Notes: generated from the letters alone by a model not told the origin. DNA of 30,720 nt from Bryobacterales bacterium (GCA_003132905.1 PKZC01000358.1:1-30720); one strand, 5' to 3'; numbered from the stretch's first letter, positions 18,010 to 26,589 are shown. Translations and numbers: made by a program.

Positions 18010-19133
18010 TTGGACACTTCCACCGCCAGGAGCAACAAGTCGTCCCCAACCGTGTCCGAGCCAAACTGCAGGCTCTCTGCAATCGCAGAGACTGCGTCCG
18101 GCAGCGCGTCGGCCTGGTGAAGAACGCAAGCCGCCACCAGCCGCTCCAAACCTTCCCCGCGTCCGCCCCCCGGAGAGGATTCAATGAAACCGTCGGTGTA
18201 TAAATAGAACCGGTCGCCCGGCGAAACCTGGACTTCCTTGCGCTGAATGACCAGCGAACTGAAAATGCCCAGTGGATCGCTATCGAGCTGGAGCGTCTGC
18301 GCCTTGCCCGTCGGCTGGACGACGATCACCGGCGGATGTCCGGCGCTCACCACCGAGAGCCGGCCCGTCCGCCGGTTCAAATTCGCATAGCAGGCCGTCA
18401 GGTATTGCTCTTCGCCGAGCATCTGACGCATCACCGTGTCGATGCCCCGCATGGTGTCCTCGGCCGAAAATAGCGGTCCCGTGTACTGGCGCAGCAGCGC
18501 CTTGATCGCCGAGGTAAGAAATGCCGCGCTCACACCGTGCCCGCTAACGTCGGCGACAAAGTAGCCGAACACGTCGGAGTCAACCGCAATCACATCGTAA
18601 AAATCCCCGCCCGCTCCTTCCAAGGGTTTGTAATAGACCGCGAAGGACGCCTCCGGGCAGCTTTCCGGGCGCACCAGAATGGCCTGTTGGGCATCACGTA
18701 GCTCTTCGATCCGCGCCTGGTGTTGCCGGGTCATGGCGCGATTATTTTCCCCGATGCGAAGATGCACCCGAACCCGCGCCAGCACTTCCTCGCCATGCAC
18801 CGGTTTGGTAACGTAGTCTACGCCGCCGACTTTGAGTCCCCTTACCTTGCTCTTCACGTCATTTTGCGCCGAGAGAAAGATGATGGGAATATGCGCCGTT
18901 TTAGGGTCCGATTTGAGCTTGGCGCAGGTCTCGAATCCGGATTCCCCGGGCATGACAACGTCCAGCAGAATCAGGTCCGGGGCCTCGGTTCGACTCAGGT
19001 GTCGCGCTGCCGGCCCGTCCGCCGCCGTCAGGGTACGGAAGCCCTCGGCGTCCAACACGCTCTGCAGCAATATCAGATTGACCTCGGTGTCATCGACGAT
19101 GAGAATTGTCGGGGCAGATCCCGGCGCTGACAT
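18006..19133 (-). CDS. Response-regulator PP2C-type serine phosphatase (REC-SpoIIE/RsbU-like)
   Basis: A 375-residue phosphatase under receiver control, expected to dephosphorylate the STAS protein next door when its receiver is phosphorylated. Receiver 8-125 with Asp58 (LILLDVVMPG) and Lys110; a short helical linker about 130-155; then the PP2C domain with metal-binding acids in GAGGDFYD (Asp177), VADVSGHG (Asp195), YTDGFIE (Asp314) and VGDDLLLL (Asp364/365). The frame runs on to 19232, but the ATG at 19133 has an ideal AGGAGGT five bases upstream and begins MSAPGSAPTI directly before the receiver. It is the first gene of the long chemosensory operon, and the stop overlaps the anti-sigma kinase start. 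The set resembles HsbR/HsbA of Pseudomonas in arrangement. A CheA-to-receiver phosphate transfer is inference. Confidence 0.93.
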   Translation of the reverse strand: MSAPGSAPTILIVDDTEVNLILLQSVLDAEGFRTLTAADGPAARHLSRTEAPDLILLDVVMPGESGFETCAKLKSDPKTAHIPIIFLSAQNDVKSKVRGLKVGGVDYVTKPVHGEEVLARVRVHLRIGENNRAMTRQHQARIEELRDAQQAILVRPESCPEASFAVYYKPLEGAGGDFYDVIAVDSDVFGYFVADVSGHGVSAAFLTSAIKALLRQYTGPLFSAEDTMRGIDTVMRQMLGEEQYLTACYANLNRRTGRLSVVSAGHPPVIVVQPTGKAQTLQLDSDPLGIFSSLVIQRKEVQVSPGDRFYLYTDGFIESSPGGGRGEGLERLVAACVLHQADALPDAVSAIAESLQFGSDTVGDDLLLLAVEVSK

Positions 19134-19138
19134 CGACG

Positions 19139-19145
19139 ACCTCCT
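19139..19145 (-). promoter_or_regulatory. Strong ribosome binding site that decides the phosphatase start
   Basis: AGGAGGT on the minus strand lies five bases before ATG 19133. No comparable site precedes the upstream in-frame ATGs at 19232 and 19214. Confidence 0.75.
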
Positions 19146-19207
19146 GTGTCCGGCCGGTTGCGAGCGACCGATCGTGTGGACCGGCCATTCGCCCCGTGCT
19201 CTACTGA

Positions 19208-19222
19208 GGGACATATCGTCCC
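19208..19222. promoter_or_regulatory. Palindrome GGGACATATCGTCCC overlapping the candidate promoter
   Basis: Perfect five-base arms (GGGAC/GTCCC) flank a five-base centre. A second inverted match of its left part (GACATATCG here, CGATATGTC at 19302-19310) lies 83 bases away. This could be an operator for the chemosensory operon; no known binding site is recognised. Confidence 0.25.
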
Positions 19223-19238
19223 GAGGGGACAATCTTTA
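19213..19238 (-). promoter_or_regulatory. Candidate sigma-28 (FliA)-like promoter for the chemosensory operon
   Basis: On the minus strand TAAAGATT (19238-19231) and GACGATAT (19220-19213) resemble the flagellar sigma consensus TAAAGTTT and GCCGATAA, with 7 of 8 and 6 of 8 bases matching. The spacer is 10 bases rather than the usual 11, which weakens the case. It would give a leader of about 70 bases before the ATG at 19133. Confidence 0.3.
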
Positions 19239-19425
19239 GGCCGCTGGTTGTTGGGGGCAACCGGCGCTTCAACTTAGCACTGAGAATTCAGAGCTCCAGG
19301 GCGATATGTCTTATTGGAGTCTCAAAAGAGATGGCGAAAGATTTCACCAGTCAGGGGCGGGCCCAGGCGAGCTGTCCCACACCCGATCAGCTCACAGCTA
19401 AGTCCCGATTGTCGATCGATACGCC

Positions 19426-20022
19426 TTACCGGGCATCCGCGCGGAGGCGCGTGGTAACGCCCCGGCTGGCCCATCGGTAGGGAATCTCATCGGTGTCATA
19501 CGGCAGTCGCCAGTGGTCGGGATCTTTGTAGTTGTAGGCCTGCGAGGGAAGGTTGAGGACCAGGGCGTCGGAGGTGCCCAGGTTTTGCAGGCCGTGCCAC
19601 ACGCCAATGGGGATAACCACGTAAGCGGGACGGGCATCCCCAAGGTATATTTCGTTGATCATGCCGAACGTGGGGCTGTCTTCGCGGCCGTCGTAAAGCA
19701 CTGCCTTGAGATTGCCTTGATTGACGAAAAGCCGATCGACGGTGCGTGTGTGGCAGCTCCAGGCGCCGATTGCCCCGGGAAAGAGGCGGGATTGATAAAC
19801 CTGAGCCACGGGCATGCCGGTCGGATCCCATTCCGGGCGGAAGACTTCGGTAATCACGCCATGATCGCGCGGGACATGCAAGACTTCCTTGATGTGCACG
19901 CCGTGAATGGTTTCTTTGAGCAGATGCCAATCTTCGGAAATGACCTGCGCATCCTTCTTGGCTGTCTTGATCAACCTTCCTGCCCCTCCATGGCATTCTG
20001 CAGCGAACTGCGAATGCAACAT
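19426..20022 (-). CDS. RmlC-like cupin, dTDP-4-dehydrorhamnose 3,5-epimerase-type protein
   Basis: A 198-residue single-domain cupin resembling RmlC and related nucleotide-sugar epimerases. The pattern IKEVLHVPRDHGVITEVFRP at the N-terminal side, GAWSCHTRTVDRLFVNQGNL in the centre (with the His expected in the active site) and VVIPIGVWHGLQN are typical. It is last in a run of glycan genes after a GT2 gene (27-base gap). No other dTDP-rhamnose genes are in the window, so it may act on another sugar nucleotide or lack full epimerase activity. The start at 20022 is reasonable; a later start near the LIKTAKKDAQV segment is possible. Family call good, exact substrate unknown. Confidence 0.85.
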   Translation of the reverse strand: MLHSQFAAECHGGAGRLIKTAKKDAQVISEDWHLLKETIHGVHIKEVLHVPRDHGVITEVFRPEWDPTGMPVAQVYQSRLFPGAIGAWSCHTRTVDRLFVNQGNLKAVLYDGREDSPTFGMINEIYLGDARPAYVVIPIGVWHGLQNLGTSDALVLNLPSQAYNYKDPDHWRLPYDTDEIPYRWASRGVTTRLRADAR

Positions 20023-20049
20023 GATAACCGTTAGAAGGGCGCAAAGTCA

Positions 20050-21015
20050 TCAGTTGGCGTCGGGCACACCTTTGAACTGCTTGATCCGCCGGATGGCCGC
20101 CCCGTTTTCCGGCGGCTGGAGTCGACCCAACGAAAGGATGCTTCGGAGTTTGAACAGCAATCGCCCACGGAAAGAATCGGGGGTACCGCTGCCCAGCAGT
20201 GCGCGGAACGCGACGCTGATTCGCGCCGGGGGTAATCGTACGTCCGCGGCAAGCAGCAGCTTTCCCATCTCTACGGCTTCCAAATCCTCTTCGTTGCGGA
20301 TGCGTTCCATCCAGTAGCGCTGTTCGTGGCTCGATCGCTGTTTGTACACGTCTTTGCGTCCGCTGGCGGGAAATTTCACGGCCGTCAACCGAGGCACGCA
20401 TTGGAACGCGAATCCCGCCTGGTGCATGCGCTGCCAAAGATCCGTTTCCGGATCTACCGACAGAGTGCGGTAGTCCCGCCAGCCGCCGACTTTCTCGGCA
20501 GCACTCCGCCAATGTGCGACGCCCGTGGGCGGTAACGATAGGCCTGGCTCAAACCGCAGCAGTCCTCTCGGAGGCGGCAGGATTTTCCCTTCGGGATCGA
20601 TCATGTGGACGATCGAGTGAGCTACATCGGCGCCGTCGTTGAGGGCGCCCAGCATTACTTCCAGATGATGCGGCAGCCACAAATCGTCATGGCCGAGGTA
20701 GGCGATGATGGATCCGCGGCCTTGTAGAAGCCCCTCGTTATTCGGCGCCGATTGATGGCCGCTGTTGGCCGGCAAGTTGATCCACCGCACCCGCGGATCG
20801 CCGATAGCCGTAACCACTTCCTCGGAATCGTCCGTGCATCCGTCGCCAATCACCAACACTTCAAAGTCGGTAAAACTTTGCCGCAGCACGCTTCCGATCG
20901 AGTAGGGCAGCACGCTGCTCCAGTTGTAAGTAGGAATAATCACCGTCACGCGCGGCGATTCGGCTTCAGGCGGTTCCGGCATGCGGCTATTGTACTGCGC
21001 CTGGGCTCGCTCCAC
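20050..21015 (-). CDS. Glycosyltransferase family 2
   Basis: A 321-residue cytoplasmic GT-A fold transferase, expected to add a sugar to a surface-glycan intermediate. Motifs: VTVIIPTYNWSSVLPYSIGS (23-42), VIGDGCTDDSEE (nucleotide binding), NSGHQSAPNNEGL, and the metal-binding YLGHDDLW (Asp110/111). The C-terminal part beyond residue 200 is less conserved. It has a GTG start at 21015, 14 bases after the fucose synthase gene; an ATG at 20982, eleven codons on, is equally possible because neither has a good ribosome binding site. Position directly after gmd and fcl suggests a fucosyltransferase or a partner in the same glycan, which is inference only. Confidence 0.9.
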   Translation of the reverse strand: MERAQAQYNSRMPEPPEAESPRVTVIIPTYNWSSVLPYSIGSVLRQSFTDFEVLVIGDGCTDDSEEVVTAIGDPRVRWINLPANSGHQSAPNNEGLLQGRGSIIAYLGHDDLWLPHHLEVMLGALNDGADVAHSIVHMIDPEGKILPPPRGLLRFEPGLSLPPTGVAHWRSAAEKVGGWRDYRTLSVDPETDLWQRMHQAGFAFQCVPRLTAVKFPASGRKDVYKQRSSHEQRYWMERIRNEEDLEAVEMGKLLLAADVRLPPARISVAFRALLGSGTPDSFRGRLLFKLRSILSLGRLQPPENGAAIRRIKQFKGVPDAN

Positions 21016-21029
21016 TCACCAACCCGTGG

Positions 21030-21983
21030 TCAAAATACGCTAACGCGCGACTCCGAGGCCACGTTCTCCAAATACCATTGGTAGCTCGATTGGAGTCCCT
21101 CGCGCAGACCGATGCGCCGGCGCCATCCCAAAGCCTTAAGCCTGCTGGAGTCCAGCAGCTTTCGCATTGTTCCATCGGGTTTGGATGGATCCTGCACGAT
21201 TTCACCGAAAAAACCAACCACGTCGGCGATCAGCCGGGCCAGATCGCCAATACTAATCTCGTCGCCGGATCCGACATTAATAATCTTCTCGTCATTGTAG
21301 TTTTGCATCAGGAAGACGGTGGCGTCAGCCATGTCGTCAACGTGCAGCAGTTCGCGCCTTGGCGTACCCGTTCCCCAGATCACTACTTCGCGCAGCCCTT
21401 GCACTTTGGCCTCATGAAAGCGCCGGAGCAGGGCAGGCACAACATGCGAATTCAAAGGATCGAAGCCATCGCCCGGACCGTACAAATTGGTTGGCATGAT
21501 GCTGATGGCTTGCAAACCGTACTGCCGCCGGTAAGCTTCGGCCAGCTTAATGCCGGCGATTTTGGCGATTGCGTACGGTTCGTTCGTCGGCTCGAGCGCT
21601 CCAGAAAGCAACGCGTCCTCGCGCATCGGTTGCGGCGCATTCTTCGGATAGATGCAGGAGGAACCGAGAAACACCAGCTTGCGCACGCCCCAGCGATGCG
21701 ATGTATCGATCACGTTATTTTGAACCTGCAGATTTTGATAAATGAAATCGGCGCGATAGGTGTTGTTCGCGTAAATTCCGCCCACTTTCGCGGCGGCCAG
21801 AAATACAAATTCGGGTCTTTCGTGTTCGAAAAAAACGCGTACCGCAGCCTGATCCAGCAAATCCAGTTCTGCCCGGGTTCGAAGAATCAAATTTTGGAAT
21901 CCTTGCATTCGCAATTGGCGGACAATCGCCGAACCCACCAATCCGCCGTGCCCCGCCACGTAGATACGACTCTCGGGCTCCAT
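21030..21983 (-). CDS. fcl: GDP-L-fucose synthase
   Basis: A 317-residue short-chain dehydrogenase-type epimerase/reductase that turns GDP-4-keto-6-deoxy-D-mannose into GDP-L-fucose with NADPH. Visible are the Rossmann motif [12 protein letters not shown] (residues 9-20), [15 protein letters not shown] with catalytic Ser108 and Cys110, [11 protein letters not shown] with Tyr137 and Lys141, and [12 protein letters not shown] with His180. These fall one residue from the classic E. coli positions. The frame is open to 22058, overlapping gmd, but the ATG at 21983 has GGAAGAGG before it and gives the family's normal length. It directly follows gmd, which supplies its substrate. Confidence 0.95.
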   Translation of the reverse strand: MEPESRIYVAGHGGLVGSAIVRQLRMQGFQNLILRTRAELDLLDQAAVRVFFEHERPEFVFLAAAKVGGIYANNTYRADFIYQNLQVQNNVIDTSHRWGVRKLVFLGSSCIYPKNAPQPMREDALLSGALEPTNEPYAIAKIAGIKLAEAYRRQYGLQAISIMPTNLYGPGDGFDPLNSHVVPALLRRFHEAKVQGLREVVIWGTGTPRRELLHVDDMADATVFLMQNYNDEKIINVGSGDEISIGDLARLIADVVGFFGEIVQDPSKPDGTMRKLLDSSRLKALGWRRRIGLREGLQSSYQWYLENVASESRVSVF

Positions 21984-22014
21984 TGCCAGGCCTCTTCCGG
22001 AATTGCCGACCCCA

Positions 22015-23061
22015 TCAGGCATTGGATGCGCCTCGCAAAGCAATGGAATGCCCGGCATCTACCAAAGTCCGTTCCTGGCGGGCCTGCTCCAGGTCGTGAT
22101 CCACCATCATTCCCACCAGACCCTGAAATGAAACCTTGGGTTTCCAGCCGAGGATCCGACGAGCCTTGGACGAGTCGCCCAGCAGGTAATCCACTTCCGC
22201 GGGGCGCATATAACGCGGGTCCATTTCGACGTACTTGCGCCAATCCAGGCCGGAGCGGCCAAACGATTCCTCGAGAAAATCGCGAACCGAATAAGATTCC
22301 CCCGTCGCTACGACATAATCATCCGGTGAGGATTCCTGCAGCATCATCCACATGGCTTCCACGTAATCGCCCGCGAACCCCCAATCCCGTTTCGCTTCTA
22401 GATTTCCCAAATAGAGCTTTGCTTGCAGGCCAACACGGATGCGCCCCAGCGCGCGCGTGATCTTGCGGGTGACAAACGTCTCGCCGCGAACCGGCGATTC
22501 ATGATTAAAGAGAATGCCGTTCACCACGAACATCCCGTAGGCTTCCCGGTAGTTGACGCAGTACCAATGCGCCGCCACCTTACTCGCCCCGTAGGGACTG
22601 CGCGGATGAAATGCGGTGGACTCGTTTTGCGGAGGCTTAGCCGAGCCGAACATCTCCGACGATCCTGCCTGATACAGCCGGACTGGACGTCCCGATTCGC
22701 TGATATAGTCCCGCGCGGCTTCGAGCAATCGCAGCGTTCCGGCTGCCACCACGTCGGCCGTAAATTCCGGCTGTTCGAAAGACACTTTGACGTGCGACTG
22801 AGCCCCCAGATTGTAGACTTCATCCGGTTGCACGCGATTGAGAATGCGCCGCAACGAGCCGCCGTCCGTCAAATCTCCGTAATGCAGAAACAAGCGTGCT
22901 TCCGGATCGTGCGGATCCCGGTAGAGATGGTCGATTCTGTCCGTATTAAAAGTGCTGGAACGCCGTAGAATACCATGCACATGGTATCCCTTCGATAAAA
23001 GGAAGCTACTAAGATAAGATCCGTCTTGCCCCGTAATCCCGGTAATAAGTGCCGTAGGCAT
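22015..23061 (-). CDS. gmd: GDP-mannose 4,6-dehydratase
   Basis: A 348-residue NADP-dependent dehydratase making GDP-4-keto-6-deoxy-D-mannose, the first step to GDP-L-fucose (also GDP-rhamnose or perosamine). Motifs: [12 protein letters not shown] (nucleotide binding, 6-17), [23 protein letters not shown] with Ser135 and Glu136, SPYGASK with Tyr157 and Lys161, and [16 protein letters not shown]. All catalytic residues are present and the length is typical. The start ATG lacks a clear Shine-Dalgarno sequence, but the protein begins correctly at MPTALITG. It is followed after 31 bases by fcl. Confidence 0.96.
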   Translation of the reverse strand: MPTALITGITGQDGSYLSSFLLSKGYHVHGILRRSSTFNTDRIDHLYRDPHDPEARLFLHYGDLTDGGSLRRILNRVQPDEVYNLGAQSHVKVSFEQPEFTADVVAAGTLRLLEAARDYISESGRPVRLYQAGSSEMFGSAKPPQNESTAFHPRSPYGASKVAAHWYCVNYREAYGMFVVNGILFNHESPVRGETFVTRKITRALGRIRVGLQAKLYLGNLEAKRDWGFAGDYVEAMWMMLQESSPDDYVVATGESYSVRDFLEESFGRSGLDWRKYVEMDPRYMRPAEVDYLLGDSSKARRILGWKPKVSFQGLVGMMVDHDLEQARQERTLVDAGHSIALRGASNA

Positions 23062-23100
23062 AATTTATAGTTGCTAACTGACTAAGGTACCGCAAGTGCC

Positions 23101-23493
23101 TCAATCGCTAGCGTACGACTTCTCCTCAATCAATTTGGATCCTGTCGCGAGATTGATCTCACGCTTCAGCGCCGCGCGTTCGTCGTTGGCGCGATAGATG
23201 CTTCGAGCAACGGTTACGAAGCTTGGGCCGAAATCCTGCCGCCGGTCGCAGTCGCGAATCTGGTCTTCCAGGTCCCACAGGCGTTCGTTCACCGTCTTCA
23301 GTCGTGCGGCCAGTAGATCCAGGCCAGCGTTGGACGCAAGTATAGCGTCGCGGCGTTGACACAACAAACCTAGTTCCACCCGCACGTTGGCGATCTTGGC
23401 GGGGTCGGTAATGCGCTCCACCTTGATTTCCAGGATAGTGATCTTGTCGATCAGCTCGCCGGTGGCAATGGGTACCTCGATGGATTGGATCAT
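23101..23493 (-). CDS. DUF6165 family protein
   Basis: A 130-residue soluble protein, mostly helical and rich in charged residues. The N-terminal block IEVPIATGELIDKITILEIK (residues 5-24), then KIANVRVELGLL and the C-terminal IYRANDERAALKREIN, match my memory of the DUF6165 family, often found beside O-antigen and glycosyltransferase genes. No enzymatic motif or membrane segment is visible. It stands between a GT2 gene (61-base gap) and gmd (39-base gap), all on one strand, so it probably belongs to the glycan operon. Its biochemical role is unknown. Confidence 0.8.
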   Translation of the reverse strand: MIQSIEVPIATGELIDKITILEIKVERITDPAKIANVRVELGLLCQRRDAILASNAGLDLLAARLKTVNERLWDLEDQIRDCDRRQDFGPSFVTVARSIYRANDERAALKREINLATGSKLIEEKSYASD

Positions 23494-23554
23494 CGGTCTA
23501 CTGGAAGTCTAGAAACCCTTTGCTGGCGAACTTGTCGGCTGGAATAGTAGCGAG

Positions 23555-24475
23555 CTAGAGGGAGTTCTCACCTTTGGGTTTAATGGCAGGATACCGCAGA
23601 TTCCCCAGTCGCAGCGGAGACATCCAGTCCCGCAAATAACGCCACCCATGGCGCCAGTTGTAACAAATGCCCGCAGGCAAGCTGCCTGCGTACACGGCCG
23701 CCGAATGGCGCAGGGGCTTAAAAAATTGGTCCCGGCCATCCCGCAAAAAGCTCAAATAGCCGTACACCCAGCTCACGGGAATGTATCCATAGTGCTTCCG
23801 CAGCACCGCCATCGATTCCTGGAACATCTGCCGTCGATTCCCCAGAGATTTGTTGGCCTCATGCATGCGAGAGGTGGCCAGGCAGGTCGGAATCGCTACA
23901 AAAGGCCACTGCCTTGACAGCCGGATCCACAAGTCGTAATCGAACGCCGATTGTAGCGTGGTATCCACCTGCCCCACTGCCTCGAAGGCCGTTCGACGGA
24001 TGAATGCGGCGGGTTGGCACAGGCCGCATTCGCGCTCAAAAAGATCCGGAGAATACGGGACTCTGGTTGGGTAGCGGCCCAGTGCGTCTCCGTTTTCATC
24101 GGTCCAGACGCCTTCGCCATAAACCACTGCCGCGTCCGGCGTCAACAGGAACCGCTCTACCGCGGCGCTTACCGCACCCGGCAGATAGGTATCGTCGGCA
24201 TTCAGCCAAGCCAGTATCGATCCGTTGGATTCCTGAAAGCCCCGGTTAATCGCGTCGGCCGTTCCCGAATCGGAACCGGAATGCCACCGCAGCCGTCCTT
24301 CGTAGCGCTTCACTACGTCCATCGTCTCGTCCGTGGAACCGCCATCCATGATTAAATATTCGACGTTCGGATAATCCTGCGCCAGGACGCTCTCGATGGT
24401 CTGTGCAATGAATCGGGCGGCATTCAGACAAGGCGTAACAATACTAACCAGCGGTTGCTGCGAAAGGGGCGTCAA
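23555..24475 (-). CDS. Glycosyltransferase family 2
   Basis: A 306-residue GT-A transferase with PLVSIVTPCLNAARFIAQTI at the N-terminus, LIMDGGSTDETMDV (41-54), DSGTADAINRGF, and the metal-binding WLNADDTYLPGA (Asp94/95). Further on, GLCQPAAFIRRTAFEAVG and the FDYDLWIRL block (acceptor-side region) are typical of WcaA-like enzymes. It ends with hydrophobic and basic residues but no clear membrane helix. It is the first gene of the glycan run and lies 49 bases after the phosphate transporter gene on the same strand. The sugar donor is unknown; GDP-fucose is possible given gmd and fcl downstream. Confidence 0.92.
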   Translation of the reverse strand: MTPLSQQPLVSIVTPCLNAARFIAQTIESVLAQDYPNVEYLIMDGGSTDETMDVVKRYEGRLRWHSGSDSGTADAINRGFQESNGSILAWLNADDTYLPGAVSAAVERFLLTPDAAVVYGEGVWTDENGDALGRYPTRVPYSPDLFERECGLCQPAAFIRRTAFEAVGQVDTTLQSAFDYDLWIRLSRQWPFVAIPTCLATSRMHEANKSLGNRRQMFQESMAVLRKHYGYIPVSWVYGYLSFLRDGRDQFFKPLRHSAAVYAGSLPAGICYNWRHGWRYLRDWMSPLRLGNLRYPAIKPKGENSL

Positions 24476-24524
24476 ATTCGGGAAACCTGGCTACATTTTA
24501 ACAGCTGAATTTCAGCCGCCGTGG

Positions 24525-25526
24525 CTATGCTAGCGGCTGGAACAAATGGATAGCGAAAAATGCGATCGCGGCAACCAGGGCTGCTGCCGGAATCGTCAGA
24601 ACCCAAGCCGTAACAATGTCCGTTGCGACATTCCACCGTACGGCGCGCACACGCTGAATCGACCCCACGCCCGCGATTGCGCCCGCTACCACGTGAGTGG
24701 TGGAAACCGGTAAACCAAGCCAGGTGGCGAAAAGAATCGAGATCGCAGCGCCGGTCTCCGCGCAGAACCCGCTGCGGGGTTTCAAACGCGTCAGCCGCGT
24801 CCCCATGGTATGCACCACCCGCCATCCCCCGCTGAGCGTGCCCAACCCCATGGCGACTGCGCAGGCCACAATTACCCAGCTCGGAACCCGAAAGGTCTTT
24901 TCAAATCCGGCCGCAAAAAGCACCGCCGTGATAATCCCCATGGATTTCTGCGCGTCATTGGTTCCATGCGCGCAACTGAGCAGCGACGCCGAAAGAATCT
25001 GCAGGTGCCGGAACCAGCTGTCCATCCGCCGCGGAGAAAAGCTGTGGAAGATCCAATACACCATCACCATGAGCATGTATCCGAGCGCCAATCCGATCAG
25101 GGGCGCCAACACGATGAACGCCAGCGTGCTCGGCCATTTGCCAATCACCAGTCCGTCCATTCCAGCTTTGGCCAGCGCGGCGCCGGCATAACCTCCAATG
25201 AGCGCGTGCGAGGAACTGACCGGCAGCTTCAAATACCAGGTCAACAAATTCCATACGATAGCTCCGGTCAGGCCCGCCAAAATGACGTAGGGCGTCACAA
25301 TCCTGGTATTCACAAATCCCAGGCCGATGGTGGCCGCCACGCTGGTTCCAAAAAAAAACGCGGCGACAAAATTGAAAACGGCGGCCAGCATCACCGCCTG
25401 CGTCGGAGTCAGCACCCGGGTTGCAATTACGGTGGCGATCGAGTTTGCCGCGTCATGAAATCCGTTGACGAAGTCAAAGCTTAGCGCCACCAGAACAATA
25501 AAGAAGACCAGCCCAAATACCGCCAT
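24525..25526 (-). CDS. pit: PiT-family inorganic phosphate transporter
   Basis: A 333-residue inner-membrane carrier that takes up phosphate, usually as a metal-phosphate complex with protons. The two inverted PiT repeats are visible: SFDFVNGFHDAANSIAT (16-32) with LPVSSSHALIGG (101-112), and SCAHGTNDAQKSMG (184-197) with LPVSTTHVVAGAIAGVG near the end. About ten membrane helices are expected. The ATG lies three bases after the stop of the DUF47 gene, the usual partner. The length fits the shorter PitA-like proteins. A run of nine A on the plus strand at 25350-25358 encodes three Phe. Confidence 0.95.
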   Translation of the reverse strand: MAVFGLVFFIVLVALSFDFVNGFHDAANSIATVIATRVLTPTQAVMLAAVFNFVAAFFFGTSVAATIGLGFVNTRIVTPYVILAGLTGAIVWNLLTWYLKLPVSSSHALIGGYAGAALAKAGMDGLVIGKWPSTLAFIVLAPLIGLALGYMLMVMVYWIFHSFSPRRMDSWFRHLQILSASLLSCAHGTNDAQKSMGIITAVLFAAGFEKTFRVPSWVIVACAVAMGLGTLSGGWRVVHTMGTRLTRLKPRSGFCAETGAAISILFATWLGLPVSTTHVVAGAIAGVGSIQRVRAVRWNVATDIVTAWVLTIPAAALVAAIAFFAIHLFQPLA

Positions 25527-25529
25527 CCG

Positions 25530-26144
25530 CTAAAGGTTCTTTACCGCGATATTTTGAATCACGTCGGCGACGTCCTCGCAACGGTCGGTGGCGCTTTCGA
25601 GAAGCTCATACAGCTCCTTCAGCTTGATCAAAGTGATGGCGTCAATGCCCGAGCTGAACAGATTCGCCAGCATCGCTCGTTCCACCGCGTCCGCCGCTTC
25701 TTCCAGGCGGTTCACTTCGATACAGGCTTCCATGACGGGCTTCTTCTCCTGCAGCGCACGCAAAGCTTTGTCTAGCGCGCGGCACGAATTGGAGATCATC
25801 CCGCCCAGTTCCATGGCGGCCGCTGGAATAGGATCGATGCGATAGGCGACGATGCGAAACACCGCGTCCTCCATCGTGTCGAGAACGTCGTCAAGGGCAC
25901 TGGCGAGCGACTGAATATCTTCGGGATCGAAGGGAGTGATGAACGTCTGCCGCAAGCGACCGAGCAGCTTGTGCGTCACCTCGTCGCCGGCACGCTCCAG
26001 CGTTTCCATATGTTTGGCGACCTGACACATGCCCTCGTATCCGCCTTGCAGGCCCGTCTGCAACAGATGACTCGCCTGGCACAGAATGTCGGATTGTTGA
26101 AAGAAATATTCAAAGAACTTCTCGTCCTTTGGTAGCAAACTCAA
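25530..26144 (-). CDS. DUF47 PhoU-like accessory protein of the phosphate transporter
   Basis: A 204-residue all-helical cytoplasmic protein of the DUF47/YkaA group, thought to regulate PiT transporters. The start SLLPKDEKFFEYFFQQSDIL and the later block ALDDVLDTMEDAVFRIVAYR, with acidic residues typical of PhoU-type metal binding, support this. Translation seems to begin at TTG 26144, overlapping the preceding stop (TTGA). No ATG lies near, and family members begin at just this point. It is directly followed by the transporter gene, a widespread pair. Confidence 0.9.
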   Translation of the reverse strand: MSLLPKDEKFFEYFFQQSDILCQASHLLQTGLQGGYEGMCQVAKHMETLERAGDEVTHKLLGRLRQTFITPFDPEDIQSLASALDDVLDTMEDAVFRIVAYRIDPIPAAAMELGGMISNSCRALDKALRALQEKKPVMEACIEVNRLEEAADAVERAMLANLFSSGIDAITLIKLKELYELLESATDRCEDVADVIQNIAVKNL

Positions 26145-26521
26145 TCGTGACTCTCCCTGTTCACGCGCGTCTTCTTCTTGACTGCCGCGCCCTTACCGGA
26201 CATGGTATTCTTCTCCACGCGCAGCTTCCACGCCGTTCGCAATGCCCCGGCCAACAGATCTTCGCTCGCCTGCGCCAGCCGGATATGCGTGGCTCCGTTG
26301 CGTCCCCAGCCGCCTGCGACCGGCAAAAAGACGTCCGGCTGCTCCGCCACAAAATCCGCCTGCTGTTCCGGCGTGAGCATCAGGTTGCCATAGCCTTTCG
26401 CTTCGGATGCCAGCGTGGCGAAAATTCTACCGCCCACACGAAAGTCGGCTGACCCCATGTGCGATCCTTCCTCCGCACCCGGGAGGCTCAACGCCAGCCG
26501 TCGAAAATCCGCTGCCGTCAT
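26141..26521 (-). CDS. MmcQ/YjbR-like protein
   Basis: A 126-residue small protein resembling the MmcQ/YjbR (DUF419) family of double-wing DNA-binding-like folds: DFRRLALSLPGAEEGSHMGS at the N-terminus, DFRVGGRIFATL, LMLTPEQQADFVAEQPDVF, GRNGATHIRLAQ, and a final LLAGALRTAW helix. The last 20 residues are basic and variable. The function of the family is not established. Its stop overlaps the TTG start of the DUF47 gene, so it is first in the phosphate run, though this may be chance. It faces the plus-strand gene at 26590 across a 68-base divergent spacer. Confidence 0.85.
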   Translation of the reverse strand: MTAADFRRLALSLPGAEEGSHMGSADFRVGGRIFATLASEAKGYGNLMLTPEQQADFVAEQPDVFLPVAGGWGRNGATHIRLAQASEDLLAGALRTAWKLRVEKNTMSGKGAAVKKKTRVNRESHD

Positions 26522-26589
26522 CGCGCTTCGCTCCGCACCAGCAGAGAGTATCCCATAACATCCAGCGAACCTGTTAGATTACGGCCAGC

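Noticed and set aside
19245..19265. GGTTG ... CAACC hairpin in the leader of the chemosensory operon as a terminator or riboswitch
   Set aside because: Short stem, no T run and no known riboswitch motif; it probably lies upstream of the transcript start.
19496..20512. 338-codon minus-strand frame overlapping the epimerase and GT2 genes
   Set aside because: Spans two genes in a wrong frame, Arg-rich, no domain pattern.
21078..22460. 460-codon open frame on the plus strand opposite fcl and gmd
   Set aside because: Antisense shadow of two well-conserved genes; no recognisable domain and no ribosome binding site.
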